The notes: a model not told the origin generated them from the letters alone. A stretch of DNA of 64,000 nt from Thiohalophilus sp. (GCF_034522235.1 NZ_JAXHLN010000003.1:496001-560000); one strand, 5' to 3'; positions 7,155 to 17,455 are shown, counted from the stretch's first letter. Made by a program: numbers and translations.

Positions 7155-9737
7155 GTGGCCCGTCGTCGCAAACGCAAAAGCAAGCACCAGCAACAACAGA
7201 TCAGTTCCGGTGGCGTTACCCTGACCACGGTGAGCCTGATCGCCTTTTTCCTGTTCAGCGCCATTTTGACCGTGGCCGTGTTTACCGGCCAGATGACGCC
7301 GCTGCTCGCCCTGCAGACCCAGGAAAATGCGGTGCTGGAAAACGAGGCCCGGCGCACGGCCACGGGTATCAGCGAGGCGGTGGCCGATTACGCCCAGGGC
7401 CTGCACAGCGTGGCAAAGGATCCGCAGACTCGTGAGCTGTTGAGAAGCGGTAATCGGGCGGCAATCGCCGAGCGCGAACATGAATTGCAGTCGATGTTTA
7501 ATAACGCCCTGCAAGTGCGTCTGCTGCAGCCGAAAATCTATTCCCCGGATAAAAGCAGCGAGCCGCATCTCGGGTTTGCCTGTCTGGATCAGCAGCGTCA
7601 GGCCGAGGAGTTACGAAGCCGCCCGCCGGTCGAGGTTCATGCGCTGGATACCCCGCAGCAACATATCGATATCGTCGAGCCGGTCCTGAATCGGGCTGGG
7701 GACGAGGTGATTGGCCATGTGCAGCTGGCGCTCGATGCCGGCCTGCTGGATCAGTGGATGCAGCAGGCCGCCGGCAAGGGTTATGTCGAGCTGAAGCAGA
7801 AAATCACCGAACAAAATTCGGTCCTGCTGGGCAAGGCGGGAGATCCTGCCTATCAGACCCGGGCCGAGTCGACCCATGTGGATATTCCCAATACCGCCTG
7901 GCAGCTGTCGGCCTGGATGCCGCAGGTGGTCCGGGTTTCGGCGTTTAATGTGAACCTGCTGACCATTCTGGTTATCAGCATCGTGCTGATAGGAATCTCG
8001 GTGCTGTTGTTGTACCAGGCGATGAGTCGTTCCATCCGCAATGATCTGGAAAACTTCATGCTGCTTGAGGCCAGTCTGCTGCGCGGGAACAAGCGTCATG
8101 AGTATTTCATGAAAATGAAAGAGTTCAAGCAGATGGCGAAACGGCTGGACGATCTGACTGTGGCTCCGGTTGTGCAACGCGAGCATGATGATGACAGTCA
8201 CTCGTTCAACACCCCGATGGGGGCGACGAGCAGCGATCGGCTGTTTGCGGACAGCAGCATCTCAGTCGAAGAACTGGACAGCGACGAGAATCAGGCACGT
8301 TTTCAAAACAGGGAGCCCGAACCGCCAAAAAAGCCTGAACCGGCGCCGACAGCGGCGTTGCCCGCTATGCCGCCGGCGGAGATTTTCAAGGCGTATGACA
8401 TTCGCGGCATCGTCGGGCGTACCCTGAGTGCCCAGCACGCCATGTTGATCGGCCAGGCGCTGGGCAGTGAAGCCAGCCGCCGCGGGCTGACGAAAATGGC
8501 CTTTGCCCGCGATGGGCGCAAGTCCGGTCCGGAACTGGGCGGTGCGCTGGTGCGCGGTCTGCAATCAACCGGTTTGCAGGTAATCGATGTCGGCATGGTA
8601 CCGACACCGGTGCTTTATTATGCGGCGCATGAAATGGCCGAGGGCTCCGGTGTCATGCTGACCGGCAGCCATAACCCGCCCGATTATAATGGTTTCAAGA
8701 TGATGCTGGGTGGAGAGACACTCTCCGGGGACGTGATCCAGGATCTGCGTCGGCGTATCGAGAACAAGGATTTTGTGCAGGGCAAGGGCAGTTATGCCAC
8801 GCACAAGGTGACCAACGACTACCTCAAGCGCATCGTTTCCGATATCAAGATCACCCGGCCCTTAAAGGTCGTGATCGATTGCGGTAACGGGGTGGCCGGC
8901 GCGGTGGCGCCGGCACTGTTTCGCGCGCTCGGTGTCGAGGTGATCGACATTTACAGCGAGGTGGATGGCAGCTTTCCCAACCACCATCCCGATCCCAGTC
9001 AGCCGGAGAACCTGCGCGATGTGATCGAACTGGTGCGCGCCCAGGGTGCCGATCTGGGTATTGCCTTTGACGGTGATGGCGATCGCCTCGGTGTGGTTAG
9101 CAGCGACGGTAATATCATCTGGCCGGATCGGCTGATGATGCTGTATGCCGCCGATATCCTGTCGCGCAATCATGGCGCGCAGATTATTTACGACATCAAA
9201 TGCTCCAGTAACCTGACCCGGGTGATCTGGGAAAAAGGCGGCGAGCCGATCATGTGGAAAACAGGTCATTCATTGATCAAGGCCAAAATGAAACAGTCCG
9301 GCGCACTGCTGGCCGGTGAAATGAGCGGACACATTTTCTTTCAGGAGCGTTGGTACGGTTTCGATGATGCCCTGTATGCCGCCGCGCGTCTGCTGGAACT
9401 TCTGGCTAATGACAAACGAAGTCCGCGGGAAGTGTTTGCCGCCCTGCCGGATGCCATCAATACGCCCGAACTACGTATTGAACTGGCAGAAGGTGAACCG
9501 CATCAGGTTATGGAAGCGTTAATGAACCAGGTCGATTTCGAGGATGCCAGCGTGCTCATGATCGACGGTGTGCGCGCCGATTTCGAGGACGGCTGGGGCC
9601 TGGTACGCGCTTCAAATACCACGCCGAGTCTGATCTTGCGCTTTGAAGCCAAAGACAAGGAGGCGCTACAACGGATTCAGCAGAAATTCCGCGAGTTGTT
9701 GCAGACGGTCAAGCCGGATCTGGCGATGCCATTTTAA
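7155..9737 (+). CDS. algC: phosphomannomutase/phosphoglucomutase with membrane-anchored N-terminal extension
   Basis: 860 residues. The C-terminal part (about 410-860) is a complete alpha-D-phosphohexomutase: the phosphoserine loop TGSHNPPDYNGFK, the metal loop DGDGDR, the sugar-binding GEMSGH and the phosphate-binding RASNTTPSL. It interconverts hexose 1- and 6-phosphates for LPS or exopolysaccharide precursors. The N-terminal 400 residues begin with a basic cytoplasmic patch (ARRRKRKSKHQQQQ), TM1 near 22-44, a likely periplasmic sensor-like domain, TM2 near 266-288 and an acidic/Pro-rich linker. Long AlgC forms with this layout are annotated in Pseudomonas. The start is GTG, with GGGAG upstream. 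Confidence 0.92.
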   Translation: MARRRKRKSKHQQQQISSGGVTLTTVSLIAFFLFSAILTVAVFTGQMTPLLALQTQENAVLENEARRTATGISEAVADYAQGLHSVAKDPQTRELLRSGNRAAIAEREHELQSMFNNALQVRLLQPKIYSPDKSSEPHLGFACLDQQRQAEELRSRPPVEVHALDTPQQHIDIVEPVLNRAGDEVIGHVQLALDAGLLDQWMQQAAGKGYVELKQKITEQNSVLLGKAGDPAYQTRAESTHVDIPNTAWQLSAWMPQVVRVSAFNVNLLTILVISIVLIGISVLLLYQAMSRSIRNDLENFMLLEASLLRGNKRHEYFMKMKEFKQMAKRLDDLTVAPVVQREHDDDSHSFNTPMGATSSDRLFADSSISVEELDSDENQARFQNREPEPPKKPEPAPTAALPAMPPAEIFKAYDIRGIVGRTLSAQHAMLIGQALGSEASRRGLTKMAFARDGRKSGPELGGALVRGLQSTGLQVIDVGMVPTPVLYYAAHEMAEGSGVMLTGSHNPPDYNGFKMMLGGETLSGDVIQDLRRRIENKDFVQGKGSYATHKVTNDYLKRIVSDIKITRPLKVVIDCGNGVAGAVAPALFRALGVEVIDIYSEVDGSFPNHHPDPSQPENLRDVIELVRAQGADLGIAFDGDGDRLGVVSSDGNIIWPDRLMMLYAADILSRNHGAQIIYDIKCSSNLTRVIWEKGGEPIMWKTGHSLIKAKMKQSGALLAGEMSGHIFFQERWYGFDDALYAAARLLELLANDKRSPREVFAALPDAINTPELRIELAEGEPHQVMEALMNQVDFEDASVLMIDGVRADFEDGWGLVRASNTTPSLILRFEAKDKEALQRIQQKFRELLQTVKPDLAMPF

Positions 9738-9740
9738 TAA

Positions 9741-10682
<942 letters not shown>

Positions 10683-10691
10683 TGTATTTAC

Positions 10692-11294
10692 ATGGACCAG
10701 CATAAAACCAACAAACTGTCGCGCCGCCAGCAGATCCTCGAGGTTCTGGCAAGCGAACTGGAAAAAAGTCCCGGTGAGCGGATTACCACCGCGGGCCTGG
10801 CCCGCGCGGTCGGGGTTTCCGAGGCGGCCCTTTACCGACATTTTCCGAGCAAGGCCCGGATGTTCGAAGGGCTCATCGAATTTATCGAAGAGTCGATCTT
10901 CGGTCTCATCAACCGGATACTCGAGGATCAAAAATCCGCGCTCACGCGTAGCGAACATATCATGGCGCTGGTACTTGGCTTTGCCGGCAAGAACGCCGGA
11001 ATTACCCGTCTGCTGGCCGGGGACGTACTGGTGGGCGAAACGGAACGCCTGCGTAGCCGTATCGACCAGTTTTATGATCGTTTGGAGACCCAGTTCAAGC
11101 AGGTATTGCGTGAGGGCGAGATGAACGGCGAATTGCCGCCGGATATGCCGGTGGGTCCGGCGGCCAATCTGTTACTGGCAGTGGTGGAAGGCCGGATCAA
11201 TCAGTATGTACGTACTGGCTTTCGTCGCCCGCCGCTGGAGATGTGGGAGGATCAGTGGAGCCTGCTGGTGGGTCTGCTGCAAAGTCGGCAGTAA
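10692..11294 (+). CDS. slmA: nucleoid occlusion factor SlmA (TetR family)
   Basis: 200 residues. The N-terminal TetR-type HTH (about 20-65) contains ITTAGLARAVGVSEAALYRHFPSKA. The C-terminal helical domain matches SlmA (LAGDVLVGETERLRSRIDQF; VEGRINQYVRTGFRRPP). SlmA binds dispersed DNA sites and blocks FtsZ assembly over the nucleoid. Its place between dut/argB and pyrE agrees with the E. coli dut-slmA-pyrE order. The ATG lies 10 bases after the argB stop. Confidence 0.9.
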   Translation: MDQHKTNKLSRRQQILEVLASELEKSPGERITTAGLARAVGVSEAALYRHFPSKARMFEGLIEFIEESIFGLINRILEDQKSALTRSEHIMALVLGFAGKNAGITRLLAGDVLVGETERLRSRIDQFYDRLETQFKQVLREGEMNGELPPDMPVGPAANLLLAVVEGRINQYVRTGFRRPPLEMWEDQWSLLVGLLQSRQ

Positions 11295-11301
11295 ACCGTT
11301 G

Positions 11302-11940
11302 CTAACGTGAGCTGGTCGAATTGAGCTCACGAAATCGCTTTAGCTTCGTCTCATATTCAGCATCCAGTTGTTCCAGCTCCTGTTGCTTATCCGCGATGAA
11401 TTTCTCGTTATTGGCTATTTGCCGCTTGAGCTGTTCCATTTCCTTCAGGAGAGTCTCGGGGAGTGACTCGCCGCGACGATCCAGGTTGGCGGCCCGCTTT
11501 TGCAGTTCATTCAGTTTTTCCTGGCGGGACTGGTTACTGGAGCGGGTAATGTCGATCAGCCTCTGAATGGAGTTGCCTTTATCCTGGTAATACATCCTCA
11601 GATCACGCTCGGTGGTAAAGGTGCTCAACAGAATGTGATCCTGACGGCGTTTTTCCTCCTCTTCCTCCTGCTCCAGTTTACGCTGTTCGGCGGTGCGCTT
11701 TTCCTGCTCCAGTTCTTCCTGGGTCCTGGCCGCCTCCTCGACCTCAATGACCACGCCCTGCTGGTTGAGAATTTCAATGCGTTGCTGGGAATATTCGGGT
11801 GGGACACTCTGGCCACATTCGCGAACCCCGTCTTCATTAGTCCAGCATTTGTAGGTGCCGGCAAACGCAGCGGGGGCAAAACCGCCGAGTAGCAGAGCCA
11901 GCAGACAAAGACGGATTGGCAGACGGCATTCGGGTATCAT
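11302..11940 (-). CDS. DUF4124-like exported coiled-coil protein
   Basis: 212 residues, periplasmic by prediction. A Sec signal peptide (MIPECRLPIRLCLLALLLGG ... AFA) is followed by a DUF4124-like start GTYKCWTNEDGVRECGQSVPP. From about residue 65 on there is a long charged coiled coil rich in Glu/Gln/Lys (EQEEEEEKRRQD). The ATG chosen gives a clean signal peptide; the longer reading lacks one. It faces slmA convergently. The function of the family is not known to me; structurally it resembles envelope spacer or peptidoglycan-associated coiled-coil proteins. Confidence 0.75.
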   Translation of the reverse strand: MIPECRLPIRLCLLALLLGGFAPAAFAGTYKCWTNEDGVRECGQSVPPEYSQQRIEILNQQGVVIEVEEAARTQEELEQEKRTAEQRKLEQEEEEEKRRQDHILLSTFTTERDLRMYYQDKGNSIQRLIDITRSSNQSRQEKLNELQKRAANLDRRGESLPETLLKEMEQLKRQIANNEKFIADKQQELEQLDAEYETKLKRFRELNSTSSR

Positions 11941-11992
11941 TTTATGTAAGGTCCTCGGGTCCAGGATCTCAATTGTAGGGAATTTTGCGCGC

Positions 11993-12742
11993 ATGTTGGA
12001 GTACATCCTGTTATTTGTTGTGTCCCTGGTGGCCAATGCGTTTTCCGCCTTTGCCGGCGGAGGTGCCGGGCTGCTGCAGTTGCCGGCGTTGATCTTTCTC
12101 GGCCTGCCTTTCAGTGTCGCCCTGGCAACCCACAAACTGGCCAGTGTTGCGTTGGGTATCGGCGCCTCGGCCCGCCACTTTAGAGAAAGGAACCTCGACT
12201 GGCAATTCGCGCTGTTGATGCTGTTGACCGGCGTGCCGGGCGTGGTCCTGGGTGCCGGCGTGATTCTCAGCGTGCCGGACCGCTGGGCGGAACTGGCGCT
12301 GGGATTGTTGACTGTCGGGCTGGGTATCTACTCCTGGGCCAGCCCGGGGCTCGGGCAGGTCGATACGCGAACCCATCGCGACCGGGCCGGATGGCTGATC
12401 GGCGGGGCCGTATTGTTCGGCATCGGGTTTCTCAATGGCTCGCTGACCTCCGGAACCGGCTTGTTCGTTACCCTGTGGCTGGTGCGCTGGTTTGGTCTCG
12501 ACTACAAGCGCGCCGTCGCCCATACACTGGTCATGGTCGGCCTGTTCTGGAACAGCAGCGGCGCCCTGACCCTGGGACTGCTGGGGTCGATCAAGTGGGA
12601 CTGGGTGCCGGTTCTGCTGCTCGGCTCATTACTGGGCGGCTACCTCGGTGCCCACTATTCCATCATCAAGGGCAACCGGGCGATCAAGCGTGTATTCGAG
12701 ATCGTGACTATCCTGGTGGGAATCAAGCTGATCATTGGGTAA
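11993..12742 (+). CDS. TauE/SafE family integral membrane transporter
   Basis: 249 residues with about eight hydrophobic segments. The duplicated family signatures are SAFAGGGAGLLQLPALIFLG near the N-terminus and LNGSLTSGTGLFVTLWLV at about two-thirds. The family exports or imports sulfur-containing organic anions (sulfite, sulfoacetate, taurine-related) or other small anions; the substrate here is not inferable. It is divergent from the DUF4124-like gene, with only a 52-bp spacer. A downstream palindromic repeat region begins 8 bases after the stop. Confidence 0.85.
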   Translation: MLEYILLFVVSLVANAFSAFAGGGAGLLQLPALIFLGLPFSVALATHKLASVALGIGASARHFRERNLDWQFALLMLLTGVPGVVLGAGVILSVPDRWAELALGLLTVGLGIYSWASPGLGQVDTRTHRDRAGWLIGGAVLFGIGFLNGSLTSGTGLFVTLWLVRWFGLDYKRAVAHTLVMVGLFWNSSGALTLGLLGSIKWDWVPVLLLGSLLGGYLGAHYSIIKGNRAIKRVFEIVTILVGIKLIIG

Positions 12743-12750
12743 AAATATTT

Positions 12751-13096
12751 ACCACCAAGACACAAAGGCACCAAGAAAAGATAGTTTTAATATCGAATTG
12801 GCCGGATATAGTCAGTAACTAAATAAGCGTTCCGAATACCAGTCCAGAGAGATTGCTTCGTCACGTTGTTCCTCGCAATGACATCATTATTTTCGGTCAT
12901 TGCGAGCGAAGCGAAGCAATCTTTTGAACAAAGTGATCGGGTATTCGGAACGCTTATTTAGAATCTGACGAAGCAGGTTTAGAAATTCCAGGGTGGCACA
13001 CCACCCAGGGCATTTATACATGTTGGGTCCATACCGAGTTTCCAGGTAAATTGTATTGTAATTATTTTACTTGGTGCCTTTGTGTCTTGGTGGTGA
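12751..13096. repeat. inverted repeat pair bounding the TauE-ExoIII intergenic region
   Basis: ACCACCAAGACACAAAGGCA (12751-12770) continues to 12779. Its inverse, reading TTGGTGCCTTTGTGTCTTGG, begins at 13071. The arms enclose about 290 bp with no gene, including the palindromic element at 12819-12961. The same pair of arms, slightly diverged, bounds the pyrE downstream gap (14641-14820), so this is a dispersed intergenic repeat family. Confidence 0.85.
12819..12961. mobile_element. 143-bp nested palindrome, MITE-like
   Basis: Perfect 22-bp terminal inverted repeats (12819-12840 and 12940-12961, outer end CTAAATAAGCGTTCCGAATA) enclose a second imperfect palindrome. In it GATTGCTTCG pairs with CGAAGCAATC and TCGCAATGAC with GTCATTGCGA. 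The inner sequence is of the widely dispersed TCATTGCGAGCGAAGCGAAG type. A further GTCAG/CTGAC pair lies just outside (12811-12815 and 12964-12968). Terminal inverted repeats without coding capacity suggest a miniature non-autonomous element; no clear target duplication is seen. Confidence 0.6.
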
Positions 13097-13117
13097 GAAA
13101 TACGCACTGAAACGGGA

Positions 13118-13894
13118 CTATACAGTGATGTCATAGTCGATGGTCAGCGGGGCGTGGTCGGAGAACCACTTGTTTTTATATACCGAGGCTTTTTTAACGG
13201 TGCCTTTGAGGCCCGGTGTGATGATCTGATAGTCGATACGCCAGCCGACGTTGTTCTCGCGGGCATTGCCGCGGTTTGACCACCAGGTGTACTGATCGGG
13301 TTTTTTGTTGATCTCGCGAAACGCATCGATGAAGCCGATGTTGTCGAACAGATTATCCAGCCAGGCGCGTTCCACCGGGGTGACGCCGGAGGTTTTCTGG
13401 TTGGATTTCCAGTTCTTGATGTCGATCTCCTTGTGCACGGTATTGAAGTCGCCGCAGATGATGTAATCGCGGCGTCGGCGGCGCATGGCCTTGAGATCCC
13501 CGGCGAAGCGGTCCATGAAGATCAGCTTGTTATTATGGCGCTGTTCGCTGGAGGAGCCGGAGGGGAGATAGAGCGAGGCGACGGTGAGCTTGCCGATCTC
13601 GATTTCGATCCAGCGCCCTTCGGTATCGACATGATCCCAGCCCAGCCCGATGGAGACCTTGTCCGGCCGGTGGCGACTCATGATCGCCACGCCGCTGTAG
13701 CCTTTTTTCTGGGCGTCGAAATAATAGGTGTGATAGCCCTTCGGGTAGAAAATATTGTTATCCAGCTGGTGCTCCTGCGCCTTGGTCTCCTGGATGCAGA
13801 TCACATCCGCCTTCTGGCGTTTCATCCATTCGAAGAACCCCTTGCGCTGGGCAGCGCGAATGCCGTTGAGATTGGCGGTAATCACTCTGAACAT
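13118..13894 (-). CDS. exodeoxyribonuclease III / Crc-family protein with intact catalytic residues
   Basis: 258 residues of the exonuclease-endonuclease-phosphatase fold. Catalytic signatures of ExoIII are all present: ITANLNGIRAA, IQETKA (catalytic Glu), the ICGDFNTVH Asp-Asn pair and the terminal SDHAPLTIDYD Asp-His pair. The rest (RRRRRDYIICGD, DIKNWKSNQ, PVERAWLDNLFDNIGF, GWRIDYQIITPGLK) resembles Pseudomonas Crc, which as I remember has lost these residues. Like crc it is divergent from pyrE. A real nuclease is therefore expected; a Crc-like Hfq-partner role is possible but unproven. The start MFRVITANLNG fits both families. Confidence 0.88.
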   Translation of the reverse strand: MFRVITANLNGIRAAQRKGFFEWMKRQKADVICIQETKAQEHQLDNNIFYPKGYHTYYFDAQKKGYSGVAIMSRHRPDKVSIGLGWDHVDTEGRWIEIEIGKLTVASLYLPSGSSSEQRHNNKLIFMDRFAGDLKAMRRRRRDYIICGDFNTVHKEIDIKNWKSNQKTSGVTPVERAWLDNLFDNIGFIDAFREINKKPDQYTWWSNRGNARENNVGWRIDYQIITPGLKGTVKKASVYKNKWFSDHAPLTIDYDITV

Positions 13895-13979
13895 CACACT
13901 TATCCGGTTACGAGCAAAAGGTGTATGATACACAACCTGAACAACGAAATCCCCAGCCCCACAATCCGGAATTTGTCGC

Positions 13980-14624
13980 ATGCGTGATTATCAACAGGAA
14001 TTTATCGAGTTCGCCCTGCAGCGCGAGGTATTGCGCTTTGGTGAATTTACCCTCAAGTCGGGGCGGGTCAGTCCCTATTTTTTCAATGCCGGGCTGTTCA
14101 ACAGTGGCAAGTCGCTGGCGCGACTGGGGCGCTATTACGCGCAGACCATCGTTGATGCCGGTGTGCAGTTCGATGTGCTGTTCGGCCCCGCCTACAAGGG
14201 CATTCCGCTGGCCGCCGCCACAGCCGTGGCCCTGGCCGAGCAGCATGATCGGGACGTGCCCTATGCTTTCAACCGCAAGGAAGCCAAGGCCCACGGCGAG
14301 GGGGGCAACATCGTCGGCGCGCCGCTGCAGGGCAAGGTGCTGATCATCGATGATGTGATTACCGCCGGCACCGCCATCGGCGAGGCGATGGAAATTATCG
14401 AGGCCAACGGTGCCAGCCCGGCGGGCGTGGTGATCGCGCTGGACCGTCAGGAGAAGGGCAAGGGCGAACTCTCCGCTATCCAGGAAGTCGAGAACAATTA
14501 CGGCATCCCGGTGCACAGCATTATCCAGCTTGAGCTGCTCATCGAATACCTGTCAAAACAGCCCGGGATGGATGACAAGCTCGAAGCGGTCAAGGCCTAC
14601 CGTAACCAGTACGGCATCGAGTGA
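13980..14624 (+). CDS. pyrE: orotate phosphoribosyltransferase
   Basis: Converts orotate and PRPP to OMP in pyrimidine synthesis; 214 residues. The PRPP-binding motif is [14 protein letters not shown], the flexible loop region is [15 protein letters not shown], and the N-terminal [16 protein letters not shown] is the orotate-binding part. Divergent from the ExoIII/Crc-family gene with an 85-bp spacer. No attenuator-like T-tract is seen in the spacer. Confidence 0.97.
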   Translation: MRDYQQEFIEFALQREVLRFGEFTLKSGRVSPYFFNAGLFNSGKSLARLGRYYAQTIVDAGVQFDVLFGPAYKGIPLAAATAVALAEQHDRDVPYAFNRKEAKAHGEGGNIVGAPLQGKVLIIDDVITAGTAIGEAMEIIEANGASPAGVVIALDRQEKGKGELSAIQEVENNYGIPVHSIIQLELLIEYLSKQPGMDDKLEAVKAYRNQYGIE

Positions 14625-14640
14625 AATAGTCAAAAGATAA

Positions 14641-14820
14641 ACCACCAAGACGCCAAGGCACCAAGAATAATTTATTGATTAATCAAGGTCGCGTTAGCTT
14701 CTGATTATGTGATGGTTGTATAGGGAGTTCCTGATCTGAACACAGGGACTCCCGGTTATCTTGATACCGGTATTACAAAAAAATAATCTTTCTTGGTGCC
14801 TTCGTGTCTTGGTGGTGAGT
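14641..14820. repeat. second copy of the ACCACCAAGA inverted repeat pair
   Basis: ACCACCAAGACGCCAAGGCA begins at 14641 and the inverse, TCTTGGTGCCTTCGTGTCTT, at 14791. They enclose about 120 bp of gene-free DNA that itself contains GGGAGT ... ACTCCC arms. The layout parallels 12751-13096, but the inner sequence is unrelated. Confidence 0.8.
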
Positions 14821-14822
14821 TT

Positions 14823-15500
14823 TTATTCTGTCCCCCCGAAGTTTGGCATATCCTGCTGTATCCACTTGCGGAATGCCTCGCGTTCGGCTTCATCCGCCAT
14901 CAGCCACCAGAACTTGAGCCGTTTGACGGCGTCTTCATTGACAGCCTGACTGGCAGTGGGCAGCGAGCCGCCGCTTTGTGCCGACGGTGTCGAGGCGGGC
15001 GTTTCGCGGACCACCGGTTCGGCGTTGGTAAATCCTGACGGATATTCATCCGATGCGGTGGCGGCGACGCGCCTGCCGCTGCCGGCTTCCACCAGCGTGG
15101 CCTGAAAGTCACTGGCCAGGCTGAAGGCCTCGCTTTCGTTGCGGGGCTCGTCATAACGCAGTTCATACACCCGGTCGGCACTGAACTCGGCCTGTATTGT
15201 GGTCGGTTTGGATTTGAGCAGCATGCCGGCGTCGGCCGCACCCCAGTAGAGCTCGTATTTGAAGGTCAGGGTGTGTCGGCCGGGCAGCAGGTGCAGTGCG
15301 TAAAAGCCTTCCTCCTGAGACGGCACGCGGACTTCGCGACCGTCGATACGGGTGACGGTGATCGGGCCGGGGACCCTGACCGTCGCGATTTCATGCTTCG
15401 GTTTGTCCGTGCCGGAATAAAACTTGACCGGACCGGTCGGCGCGCAGGCCGCCAGCAACAGGGTGGCCAATAAAAGAGCTGTCAGTGTTCGCCAGTTCAT
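14823..15500 (-). CDS. predicted lipoprotein, function unknown
   Basis: 225 residues. MNWRTLTALLLATLLLAAC is a lipoprotein signal peptide with lipobox LLAAC and Ala at +2, suggesting outer-membrane sorting. The middle (about 30-140) is beta-rich, with a PEGA-like or carbohydrate-module-like pattern (GFYALHLLPGRHTLTFKYEL). The C-terminus ends in a conserved-looking amphipathic tail (FRKWIQQDMPNFGG). The ATG has GAGGA upstream. It lies immediately downstream of the decayed MacAB-type locus and may once have belonged to it. I do not recognise the family. Confidence 0.7.
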   Translation of the reverse strand: MNWRTLTALLLATLLLAACAPTGPVKFYSGTDKPKHEIATVRVPGPITVTRIDGREVRVPSQEEGFYALHLLPGRHTLTFKYELYWGAADAGMLLKSKPTTIQAEFSADRVYELRYDEPRNESEAFSLASDFQATLVEAGSGRRVAATASDEYPSGFTNAEPVVRETPASTPSAQSGGSLPTASQAVNEDAVKRLKFWWLMADEAEREAFRKWIQQDMPNFGGTE

Positions 15501-15516
15501 CGTATTCCTCATTATG

Positions 15517-17368
15517 TTATTCCGCTCTCAGCGCCTCGACCGGATCCAGTCGGGCCGCGCGTTGGGCCGGCAGCACGCCGGCCAGCAGGCCGATGATTAT
15601 TGCGATCGACTCGGCCAATATCACGAACCCCCAGGTGGGCTGCACCGGCAGTACGGGTAACATCAGTTGCAGCAATTGCCCGCTGCCGATGCCCCGCACC
15701 AGCCCGCCGAGGGCCGACAGCACCACCGCCTCGCCCAGAAACAGCATCAGAATCTGGCCGCGCCGCGCGCCCAGTCCCCGTAACAGATCGATCTCCGGGG
15801 GGGCGTTCGCTGACACTGATAGTCATGATGGTCACGATACCGATACCCCCGGCCAGCAGCGAGATCCCGCCGATGGCGCCGACGGCCCAGGTCAGCACAT
15901 TGAGGATCGAACCGAGCACGTCAAGCATCTGTGCCTGGGTGGTAATGGTGAAATCCTCGCGCCCGTGCCGGGCGATCAGGATACGCTTGATCCCCTCGAC
16001 CACCGGTTCCACCGGCACGCTTTCATGATACAGCACATCGATCTCCATCAGCGAATCGCGATTGAACAAATCCAGAGCGCGGGCCGCGGGAATATACGCC
16101 GTGTCGTCCATATCAAAGCCGAGTATCTGTCCCCGGGACGCCATGCTGCCGATGACCCGGTAGCGGTCGCCACCGATGCGGATCCGCTGGCCGAGCGGGT
16201 TCTGCTGGCCGAACAGCTCCTGGCGCACCTTGTGGCCAAGCACCGCAAAGGCCCGCGGGGCAATGGGATCGTCGGCGGGCAGGAAGCGGCCGCTGGCCAC
16301 GGGCATGTTGAAGGCGCCCAGCGAAGTGAGCATTAACACCGAGGCGACGCCGATGGTCATCGCCAGCAGCACCGCCGGCGCGTTGATGGTGGCGCGGGCG
16401 ATGGCGACCCGCCGGCGTTGCCCGCCGGAGAGCTGCTCCGGTTTGTGGTGGGCGCGATCGCCCGGTTTGACCCGCACGCCGTCAGCCAGCCCTTCGCGAT
16501 CGATGGAGAGCACGATCTGCTGGCCCGCCTGCAGGCCGTCGAGAATTTCGGTGTGCTGCCAGTTGCTCAGGCCGGTCTTCACCGCCCGGGCGCTGATGGT
16601 GCCGCTGGTGGCGTCGTAGACATAGACCCGCAACCCCTCGAGCAGGGTTTCGGTGGGGATGCGCAGGGTGTCGGGATGGCGCGCCAGGATCACTTCGATG
16701 TCGGCGCTGTAGCCGGGCAGCAGGACCAGGTCCTGGTATTTATCGACGTCGGTGAAGTTGACCTCCACATCGACGGTACGGGCCTGTTTCTCGGTATCCA
16801 GCACATAAGGGGCGACCCGGCGCACCTCGCCGCTGAAGAAGGTTTTGCTGAAGGCGTCGAGCAGGATGCGCGCCGGCATGCCGGGGCGGATCGCCGGCGT
16901 GTCCACCTCGTCGATGGGCGCGGAGACATACAGGCAGGTGGTGTCGATCAGATCGACCGCCGGCGGGGTGGGGATGCCGATGGGCGAGGGGGTGACAAAC
17001 TCGCCCACCTCGCCGTTAACCTCGGCCACCGTGCCGGCGAAGGGCGCCTGCAGGCGGGTGCGGGCCAGTGCCGCCTCGGCCACACCCAGTTGCGAGCGGG
17101 CCAGGCTTTCGGCCTGATCGGCGCTTTCCTCGGAGGTGAGCCCCTGCTTGTGCAGGCGGGTCAGACGCGCGGCCTCGCGTTTGGCGGAGGCGGCCTGTTC
17201 GCGGGCCTGGTTGGCGCGGATCTGGCTTTGCGCGAGATCGCGCTGGGCTTGCAGATCGTCGTTCCAGATTTCGAACAATCACTGGCCGGCCTCGACCGTA
17301 TCGCCCTCGGTGACCGGCAGGTTGGCGATCTGCCCGCCGATTAGCAGCGCGCGTTGACGTCCCGACAC
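15517..17368 (-). pseudogene. decayed MacA-MacB-type exporter: adaptor fused to ATPase and permease remnants
   Basis: One reading frame strings together three normally separate pieces. First is an HlyD/MacA-like periplasmic adaptor with coiled-coil hairpin (QARDLAQSQ-type helices), lipoyl and barrel regions. Then comes a short ABC-ATPase scrap around the signature motif (PEQLSGGQRRRVAIARA) with no Walker A or B. Last is a MacB/FtsX-type permease starting TIGVASVLMLTSLG. An in-frame TGA (17279-17281) interrupts the adaptor N-terminus after EGDTVEAGQ. A frameshift near 15,815 moves the last permease half (PPEIDLLRGLGARRGQIL to the C-terminus) into another frame. Missing ATPase halves, nonsense codon and frameshift show a dead locus. 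Confidence 0.85.
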
Positions 17369-17455
17369 GGATAAATCTCCTTGGCAGGCATCGATTATGC
17401 GGCCTTCCGGCGCCGCGGCCAGGGCTTATCATGCTAGAGTAACCGCGTTTGTTTT

